From positions 53,922-117,921 of the forward strand of contig NZ_MRBY01000009.1 of assembly GCF_001904615.1 (NCBI RefSeq): a stretch of 64,000 nucleotides of DNA. Direction: 5' to 3'. This document shows positions 58,079-64,000 of this stretch, piece after piece. A model generated the notes under the pieces. The model was not told where the DNA came from. It did not search any database and saw only the letters and a list, made by a program, of their open reading frames with translations. Numbering within the stretch: the first letter of the stretch is position 1; each line of letters starts with the position of its first letter. Source of the DNA: [Limnothrix rosea] IAM M-220 (GTDB taxonomy: Bacteria; Cyanobacteriota; Cyanobacteriia; Cyanobacteriales; MRBY01). The position numbers and the translations under genes were made by a program.

Positions 58079-58135
58079 TTACACTAATTTCTAGTGAAAA
58101 AGGAATTCTATTTCTTATTCGAAGCGACTAAATCT

Positions 58136-58495
58136 CTAGATGCCATCGGTCTGTTTTAGGTTCTGGAGTTCCACAAGTAGCCCCGGAATTTCGTCGGTAA
58201 TGATGCTCCAGATAATGTCATCGTCTATGCCGAGATACTCATGAATAATGCGGTTACGAGTGGCGATGATTTGTCGCCAAGGGATTACTGGATATTTTGC
58301 TCGAACGTCCTGTGGAATATTGGTTGCGGCTTCACCGATGAGTTCCAGATTTCTGAGAGTTGCGTCGTAATACAGTTCGCTCTGAATAAAGCTTTCTTGG
58401 TCAAGACCCTGGGTGTAACGTTGGACTTTTTCGGTAAAGCGAATCATATCGTCAATATAAAATCGCCATTCCCTCGCCGGAGTATTTCTAGACAT
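58136..58495 (-). CDS. hepT: HepT-like HEPN toxin (DUF86)
   Basis: 119 residues from ATG 58495; the frame continues upstream but the Met before SRNTPAREW is the natural start and overlaps the mntA end by 8 bases. The motif RNRIIHEY is the Rx4HxY HEPN active site that includes the Tyr modified by the antitoxin. LYYDATLRNLELIGEAA is also typical. HepT is a ribonuclease toxin of the type VII pair HepT/MntA. Confidence 0.9.
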   Translation of the reverse strand: MSRNTPAREWRFYIDDMIRFTEKVQRYTQGLDQESFIQSELYYDATLRNLELIGEAATNIPQDVRAKYPVIPWRQIIATRNRIIHEYLGIDDDIIWSIITDEIPGLLVELQNLKQTDGI

Positions 58496-58781
58496 AAATC
58501 TTTTCTGCATCGATGTAGGGTTGCAGTTCGGGACGCAGGGCATTTTCTGTCACCAGATCAACGGGACAGTTTAAAAGGTCTTCGAGGTGAAAGAGTACGC
58601 CAAAATATCTTTTCGCGGTGGCTTTGCCTTCAAAGCTAATCAAAATGTCTACATCACTTTTGTCGGTGGCGGTATCCCTTGCAGTAGAACCAAACAAGGC
58701 TAATTTTGTTACGCCGTACTGTTCTTGAAGTAGGGCTTTATTTTCAGCTAAAAGGTCGAGCACTTGTTGCTTGGTCATCAT
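58488..58781 (-). CDS. mntA: MntA-like minimal nucleotidyltransferase antitoxin
   Basis: About 97 residues from ATG 58781 (a second ATG follows at once; an upstream in-frame TTG at 58817 is less likely). The motif LFGSTARDTATDKSDVDILI is the GS-x10-DxD active site of minimal nucleotidyltransferases. It is known in this family to AMPylate HepT on tyrosine and block it. Overlaps hepT and precedes it, the usual order. Confidence 0.9.
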   Translation of the reverse strand: MMTKQQVLDLLAENKALLQEQYGVTKLALFGSTARDTATDKSDVDILISFEGKATAKRYFGVLFHLEDLLNCPVDLVTENALRPELQPYIDAEKIYV

Positions 58782-58941
58782 TCTAGTGTCGGGTCGTTTT
58801 TTAATTTTAGGAGACAAGTTCAGTGGCTTTGACTTTTTCTGCTCAACTAAGGCTGAAACTCGTGGGCCAATACTTGCTCAACAAAAGTAATCTTTAGATT
58901 TTCTTCTTTTTTCTTTCCTTCATCTCTCACTTTTCGAGGGC

Positions 58942-58996
58942 AGAATTCAAGATTTCGGTATCCTTTGGGGGACTGAAATTCAAAAAGGGATTTTTT
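58942..58996 (+). repeat. trailer-side conserved motif of array 3 (T3)
   Basis: ATTTCGGTATCCTTTGGGG then GACTGAAATTCAAAAAGGG, matching T1 at 40238 in the same orientation and T2 at 56676 inverted. Followed by CATTTATGTA shared with the array 2 trailer. Confidence 0.8.
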
Positions 58997-59100
58997 CATT
59001 GCTGAAAAATATCTTGCGAAAAACCCTAATATCACCATTTATGTAAGGGCGACATCGAGATGCGCCCACGACCAATCATCGGAACACACATTACCTTGCC

Positions 59101-61120
59101 TGTTCAGTCCCCTTGCGGGGTGTGGGTTAGGAAAGACACCAGCAGGCTTAATCGTCAAATATAGTGGGCGCGTGTTTCAGTCCCCTTGCGGGGTGTGGGT
59201 TAGGAAAGGGGTAATTGTTTAACAATTTACGCAAAACATCTCCATGGTTTCAGTCTCCTTGCGGGGTGTGGGTTAGGAAAGAGGAAAAAGCCTATTCACC
59301 GGATCTGTCGACCATTATGAAGGTTTCAGTCCCCTTGCGGGGTGTGGGTTAGGAAAGGTAGATTTAAAGGTTGCTAATACTATTACGCAATCTTATTGTT
59401 TCAGTCCCCTTGCGGGGTGTGGGTTAGGAAAGGATCTTTCTAACTATGAAGGCTCTTTACCACGAAGTATTAAACTGTTTCAGTCCCCTTGCGGGGTGTG
59501 GGTTAGGAAAGGGTTTCACAAAACTGTATTTAAACAAAAATAAACAAATAAGTTTCAGTCCCCTTGCGGGGTGTGGGTTAGGAAAGAGTTTGGAAAACTT
59601 TGAAGACGAGCTGAACGATCGCAGTTTCAGTCCCCTTGCGGGGTGTGGGTTAGGAAAGGGTACGAAAATGACCCTCAAGAAAACAATGTTGATCTGTTTC
59701 AGTCCCCTTGCGGGGTGTGGGTTAGGAAAGTTGAAATTCAGATTGTCGAATCCGTTGAATCCGTTGAATGTTTCAGTCCCCTTGCGGGGTGTGGGTTAGG
59801 AAAGTCCCGTTATCACTGACGATGTTGAATCGGGGGCAGGGTTTCAGTCCCCTTGCGGGGTGTGGGTTAGGAAAGTGTCGTAAAGGAGGTACGACGAGTG
59901 TTTCCTTAGCCTGTTTCAGTCCCCTTGCGGGGTGTGGGTTAGGAAAGGATTTTATTAGAATAAAAGCTGAATCATCTAAATTAATTAGTTTCAGTCCCCT
60001 TGCGGGGTGTGGGTTAGGAAAGCTTTGGTGCTACTGCACTGCCTCCGAATGGTATTGCATGTTTCAGTCCCCTTGCGGGGTGTGGGTTAGGAAAGATTCT
60101 CCCGCAAGGAGAAGTGGGTTACTGGAAGAAGCTGTTTCAGTCCCCTTGCGGGGTGTGGGTTAGGAAAGCTGAACGACCATCCATGTCTGTTGGAGCATGT
60201 TGTGTTTCAGTCCCCTTGCGGGGTGTGGGTTAGGAAAGATTCTCCCGCAAGGAGAAGTGGGTTACTGGAAGAAGCTGTTTCAGTCCCCTTGCGGGGTGTG
60301 GGTTAGGAAAGCTGAACGACCATCCATGTCTGTTGGAGCATGTTGTGTTTCAGTCCCCTTGCGGGGTGTGGGTTAGGAAAGTACAGATGATCAGTTTGTT
60401 CCCGTTCAAAAAAGCGTCGGTTTCAGTCCCCTTGCGGGGTGTGGGTTAGGAAAGATTTGGTTTGGTTTTCGGTATGCCTGTAAGCGCATCGTTTCAGTCC
60501 CCTTGCGGGGTGTGGGTTAGGAAAGACCATGTCTATTGACTACAACACAGTTCTAGCTGTTATTATTGTTTCAGTCCCCTTGCGGGGTGTGGGTTAGGAA
60601 AGGGGAACAAAAATATCCTATGATCCACGAGATATCAAAGTTTCAGTCCCCTTGCGGGGTGTGGGTTAGGAAAGCGGCACAACAGATGTTGGCTTTAAAG
60701 TTCTTGGACAGTTTCAGTCCCCTTGCGGGGTGTGGGTTAGGAAAGAAGCGGCAACGCTGGCATACCACTTATTGCAAAAATAGGGGTGTTTCAGTCCCCT
60801 TGCGGGGTGTGGGTTAGGAAAGGTGTTTTGACTCTGACATCGACAACACTAACATTGTTGGTGACGTTTCAGTCCCCTTGCGGGGTGTGGGTTAGGAAAG
60901 CCTTCTATTCATGCTATTTTCACTAGGGATTATTTCTGGTTTCAGTCCCCTTGCGGGGTGTGGGTTAGGAAAGTGTAATGCGATGTCGTGGAACCTAAGC
61001 AACCTAACGTTTCAGTCCCCTTGCGGGGTGTGGGTTAGGAAAGAATCCCAACGCTACAGTTGGTGACCTTGCGAATGAACTGGGCGTTTCAGTCCCCTTG
61101 CGGGGTGTGGGTTAGGAAAG
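59101..61120 (-). CRISPR. CRISPR array 3: 28 repeats, 27 spacers
   Basis: 35-bp repeats, plus-strand form GTTTCAG...GGAAAG; first 59101 (decayed, TGTTCAG), last 61086-61120. crRNA sense is the minus strand with the leader at the right. The third repeat has a C-to-T change (CAGTCTCC). Nearly all others are identical TGTGGG type. Spacers are 34-43 bp. A unit of two spacers and two repeats (60096-60238) is repeated exactly at 60239-60381. Confidence 0.98.
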
Positions 61121-61338
61121 AGACCCATTTTTGAGCCCTTGCTGTGACTGACTTTCAACCCCGTGATTTGCCATAGGTCGAAAATCAAGCGAAAATCGCA
61201 CCCAAAAATCATCAAAATCGAAAAAAACAACGGCTAGAACCCTTGCTGTACAAGCATTTGCCATAGGTCAACGAAAGAATAGGGGTTTCAGCGATCTGCC
61301 TACCTATGGCAGCACAGCCGAATTACGCTAAGTTTACC
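61121..61338 (-). promoter_or_regulatory. leader of CRISPR array 3 (L3)
   Basis: 218 bp from the last repeat to AGTTTACC; homologous to L1 and L2 and closest to L2. Motif copies TGCCATAGGTC at 61169-61179 and 61259-61269, and inverted TACCTATGGCA at 61301-61311. These lie 49, 139 and 181 bases from the array, as in L2. The cas2 stop is 33 bases beyond its end. Confidence 0.87.
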
Positions 61339-61370
61339 TAAAAATTTCTCCACGCGACGGCATTTTTACA

Positions 61371-61646
61371 TTAGATAATATAAAAATCTGGTGGTGGCTC
61401 AGGCGGAGAGCTGCCTAAAGTCAAAGCCCTTGACAAAGCGTCCGCAGGAATCCAATAAAATCGGACATTATCCTCCGTCACATCAATACGCTGCTCCACA
61501 GCACAGTGCAACGCTTGCATTTCCTGCCGCGTCAGAAAACACTCAAACACACTCTTTTGCACTCGCCGCCCATAACCCTCCAAAAAAGTCGCTAGCTTCG
61601 TTCGCCGCTTATTATCCGGAATATCGTAAACCACTAAAACCAACAT
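61371..61646 (-). CDS. cas2: CRISPR-associated Cas2
   Basis: 91 residues. The start MLVLVVYDIPDNKRR and then GRRVQKSVFECFL are the Cas2 ferredoxin-fold signature with the metal Asp in YDIP. The C-tail is Pro-rich (SSPPEPPPDFYII). Its start overlaps the RT-cas1 stop by one base (TGATG), so it is coupled. Works with Cas1 in spacer integration. Leader L3 is adjacent. Confidence 0.95.
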   Translation of the reverse strand: MLVLVVYDIPDNKRRTKLATFLEGYGRRVQKSVFECFLTRQEMQALHCAVEQRIDVTEDNVRFYWIPADALSRALTLGSSPPEPPPDFYII

Positions 61647-63856
61647 CAGTAGACCTTGCGGTAGGGAACATAGGGAATATCGCTTAGTAATGCCTGCTTA
61701 TAGCGCTGAATTTGTAGCTGAATAATCCGTCGATAAGAAACCGGAGACTGTACATCAGGGTGAGAAAGCTCCAGAGACAGCCGCTTCTCAAAATGCTTTA
61801 GGAAAGGACGACGCGCCACATCATTGAGATAAATACCGCCTTCTTTGTTCGGCCAAGTAAAATCCGTCGGCTTAAAAAACTTTTGATTAATCAGTCGCAT
61901 CACCAAACTATCCACAATGGGCGACCGAAACTCCTCCACTAGATCGAAGGCGAGAAACATTTTCTTTTTCTCAGAACCATGCAAATGACCGAGATAAGGA
62001 TTTAAACCCTCCGCCAAAAGCAAGCTCAAGACATTATTGAACAGAAGCGTATAACCAAAACTCAAAAGAGAATTAACCGGATCTTTCGGTGGACGACGAT
62101 TACGCTGCTCAAAAGTAAAAGCCTCATTCGTAATGAGCTGCCCCAGAGCCTTGAAATAACGAGCTGCCCCTGCCCCCTCACAACCCCGAAGCGCATCTAA
62201 CGCGGTCACTTGTTCCGCCGTAGCCATGTCATTATCTAGACCCTCAATAGCTTTCTGGACTACTTCGTTTTGACGCTTACGATTTAGTCGCCATAGTAAA
62301 CGCTGAGAATTTGCCAACTTTCCAATCACAATATTTCGCGCCGTCTCTAACCGGAAAGACTCATCCCCTTGCCGCTGATATTGAGCCATTTCTACAGAGA
62401 TATCATCATATTCCGCACTCCAGAGATGCCCCTTGTACTGACCCAACTGCGACAAAAACAACACCGGAATCTGTAGATCCAGACATTCCGTAATCACCGC
62501 CGTCGTGAGCTGAACATTCCCAAACACCAATAACCGTTTGACCTCCCGCGAGGGAATCTCAAAGAGCGTTTCTTTCGGCTCCTTCACCAGAAAACGCCCA
62601 TGCTCCTTTTTGACCGTTGTGCCCTGATTGACCAAATACAACGTAGACATACCTTCCCTCCAGATAGACTCCTGTGAAATAATTTCAACCCGTTTTTCTT
62701 GCCGCACCCGATAGCCCAACACCACAAACAATGGCGGCGGGATGGGTTGCTGAGATTTTTTCAATGCATCGACTAAAGCCCCCTGTAGTGGCGAAGATTT
62801 ACTGACCGGATCCGCATGGACAATGCGTAAATCCGCAATGCTCGGAACGTAGGATCCCCCTAAATCCCCCTTTGGAAGGGGGACTTGAGCTTTTTGGTGG
62901 GTGGCATAACCCGCTGAAACCCCTGACCGCCTAAGGCCACCTTTCCCAAGGAAAGATTGTTTGTGGCGTTGTTTATTTTTTTGTACTGGAACGACGAGAT
63001 CGCCCACAAAAGCATGACCAAGAAACCGAAACCCATGCTTGAAATCAGTGAGGTGAGTTTTTTCCTGATGTAGCTGTAACCCCATTTCCCCTAACAGATC
63101 ACTGACTTCTCGACGAACATTAATAATCTCCTTTTGCTTGCGCCCTAAAATCACAAAATCGTCTGCGTAACGCACCAATTTCAGGGATCTATCCAGAAAT
63201 GCCTCATCAAAATCATCGAGATAAACATTCGCTAAAATCGGCGATACCACCGAACCTTGGGGAATCCCTTTCTGCGGTAACAGCAACCCTTCGGGTGTGA
63301 GTACCCCGACCGAAATCCACTGCTCGACTAAATGCAGCACTAATTCTGTGAAGGTTGCGGAGACGATTTTTCTGGGTAGCCGCTCTGCGACCTCTGCCAA
63401 TAACCTTTGGTGCTCCACATTGTCGAAATATTGCACAATATCTGCGTCCAATACCCAGCGATAACCCCGCCGCTGCCAAGCAGAAATCTGATCGACCGCC
63501 ATATGATGTGACCTTCCCGGTCGATAGGCAAAACTACAGGATTCAAACTGAGGCTCAAATACAGGGTGCAATACATTTAAAAGAGCCTGCTGTACTATCC
63601 GATCTCTCACTGCCGGAACCCGCAGCGATCGCCAACTTTTATTTTTCTTGGGGATAAAAATTTGCCGTAACGGTAAAGCCCGATAAGTCCCGTTGGATAC
63701 CGACTGACGCAACCGCGCTAGATTTCGACTTTCATGGCGAGAGAATTGGGCAACACTTTGACCATCAACCCCTGCACAGCCATTATTTGCCGCAACCTTC
63801 TCCCATGCGAGCTGAAAATTGGCAAGAGCGAGAAACGCACTCAGTTGAGAATCCAC
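61646..63856 (-). CDS. cas1: reverse transcriptase-Cas1 fusion
   Basis: 736 residues from GTG 63856 with TTGGAGG upstream. Residues 1-290 are a group II intron-like reverse transcriptase: DADIVQYFDNVEH (D139), GIPQGSVVSPILAN and the YADD catalytic motif at 230-233. Residues 403-736 are Cas1: GCEGAGAARYF (E560), LGHLHGSEKKKMFLAFDLVEEF (H626, D638). All key residues of both parts are intact. No Cas6 domain is fused at the N-terminus. RT-Cas1 of type III systems can acquire spacers from RNA. Residues about 300-337 in the linker are coded by a dispersed repeat. Confidence 0.95.
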   Translation of the reverse strand: MDSQLSAFLALANFQLAWEKVAANNGCAGVDGQSVAQFSRHESRNLARLRQSVSNGTYRALPLRQIFIPKKNKSWRSLRVPAVRDRIVQQALLNVLHPVFEPQFESCSFAYRPGRSHHMAVDQISAWQRRGYRWVLDADIVQYFDNVEHQRLLAEVAERLPRKIVSATFTELVLHLVEQWISVGVLTPEGLLLPQKGIPQGSVVSPILANVYLDDFDEAFLDRSLKLVRYADDFVILGRKQKEIINVRREVSDLLGEMGLQLHQEKTHLTDFKHGFRFLGHAFVGDLVVPVQKNKQRHKQSFLGKGGLRRSGVSAGYATHQKAQVPLPKGDLGGSYVPSIADLRIVHADPVSKSSPLQGALVDALKKSQQPIPPPLFVVLGYRVRQEKRVEIISQESIWREGMSTLYLVNQGTTVKKEHGRFLVKEPKETLFEIPSREVKRLLVFGNVQLTTAVITECLDLQIPVLFLSQLGQYKGHLWSAEYDDISVEMAQYQRQGDESFRLETARNIVIGKLANSQRLLWRLNRKRQNEVVQKAIEGLDNDMATAEQVTALDALRGCEGAGAARYFKALGQLITNEAFTFEQRNRRPPKDPVNSLLSFGYTLLFNNVLSLLLAEGLNPYLGHLHGSEKKKMFLAFDLVEEFRSPIVDSLVMRLINQKFFKPTDFTWPNKEGGIYLNDVARRPFLKHFEKRLSLELSHPDVQSPVSYRRIIQLQIQRYKQALLSDIPYVPYRKVY
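62853..62960. repeat. dispersed repeat inserted in frame in RT-cas1
   Basis: GATCCCCCTAAATCCCCCTT, GGAAGGGGGACTTGAGC, GTGGCATAACCCGCTGAAAC and CCACCTTTCCCAAGGAAAG match the units at 41396-41790. It keeps the reading frame and has no stop on the gene strand, coding for the stretch from KQSFLGKGG to GDLGGSYV. Confidence 0.85.
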
Positions 63857-64000
63857 GGCAGTTCCTCCAATGGCAAGTCAAACTAACTGGACGCTGAGAG
63901 GATGAACCTATTGAGTATCCCTCCGCCTTCAGCACCTCCCTTTCAAAGCTATCCATTACGCAAAAGTCAGTGAAAAGGATGTATTTACTGGCTTGTGGTG
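63857..64000. other. upstream region of RT-cas1
   Basis: 144 bases to the window edge. It holds the RT-cas1 Shine-Dalgarno (GGAGG) and a decayed piece of the dispersed repeat (CCTCCGCCTTCAGCACCTCC, about 63920-63939; ATTACGCAA, 63955-63963). No gene seen. Confidence 0.5.

Noticed and set aside
59446..60163. Open frames running through array 3 (and similar ones in arrays 1 and 2) with repeated FSPLAGCGLGK
   Set aside because: They are translations of the CRISPR repeat, whose 35 bp plus spacer often keeps a frame open. Spacers differ fully in sequence, so no protein is conserved.

Overview
The window is chromosomal DNA of a cyanobacterium. The sequence GCGATCGC (HIP1) occurs throughout, in and between genes. 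The gene content is also cyanobacterial: rpaB, psb30/ycf12, a CrtD-like carotenoid desaturase, an NdbB-type quinone reductase and several cyanobacteria-only small or DUF proteins. Gene style and HIP1 richness suggest the Synechococcus PCC 7002 / Leptolyngbya PCC 7376 neighbourhood, but that is an impression, not a computed placement.

Region 1 (1-40.1 kb) is an ordinary housekeeping chromosome with genes on both strands. In order it carries: a cut alpha/beta hydrolase, clpS, a PQQ-type sugar dehydrogenase lipoprotein, rpaB/radA (divergent), a membrane diguanylate cyclase, a run of small membrane or secreted proteins and an ABC ATPase, a formylglycine-generating-enzyme-like protein, a SagB-like double nitroreductase, a secreted protein made of three 96-residue repeats, DUF4346, a Fic protein, argS, bioF, polA, a pentapeptide-repeat protein, an O-antigen-ligase-like protein, pgsA, nadD, an Rpn-like nuclease, dapB, purA, rplY, pyrB, crtD-like, recJ, psb30, an ndbB-like gene and a HAD phosphatase. 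I also found two small genes (34 and 44 codons), several stem-loop terminators, an 86-bp palindromic element that supplies the end of a reading frame, and an inositol-monophosphatase pseudogene.

Region 2 (40.2-64 kb) is a large type III CRISPR-Cas island. Three arrays (8, 22 and 27 spacers) share a 35-bp repeat. The effector genes are cas10 without an HD domain, a Cas7-Cas5-Cas11-like fusion, Cas7-2x, csx19 and a Cas7-like protein with large insertions. This is the gene layout I know as type III-Dv from Synechocystis 6803. Around it lie a WYL regulator, a Csx3 ring nuclease fused to an AAA-type ATPase, a CARF-HEPN ribonuclease, a Cas6 with a C-terminal helix-turn-helix, a HepT/MntA toxin-antitoxin pair, cas2 and a reverse transcriptase-Cas1 fusion. 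Arrays 1 and 2 point outward from the effector module. Array 3 has its leader next to cas2/RT-cas1.

How it should work (inference): RT-Cas1/Cas2 acquire spacers, possibly from RNA. Cas6 cuts pre-crRNA below a CCCC-GCAA-GGGG hairpin, leaving an ACUGAAAC handle. The Cas10 complex cuts target RNA with its Cas7 aspartates and makes cyclic oligoadenylate with its GGDD palm. The CARF-HEPN nuclease responds to that signal and Csx3-AAA removes it. The most novel points are these. All three arrays share a 218-bp leader carrying a thrice-repeated, coordinately diverged motif. All three also share sequence at the trailer side. A dispersed repeat is inserted in frame in the RT-Cas1 linker. A perfect palindrome sits in the tiny gap between the WYL regulator and csx3. 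The repeat family found in RT-cas1 recurs at nearly every junction of the island.
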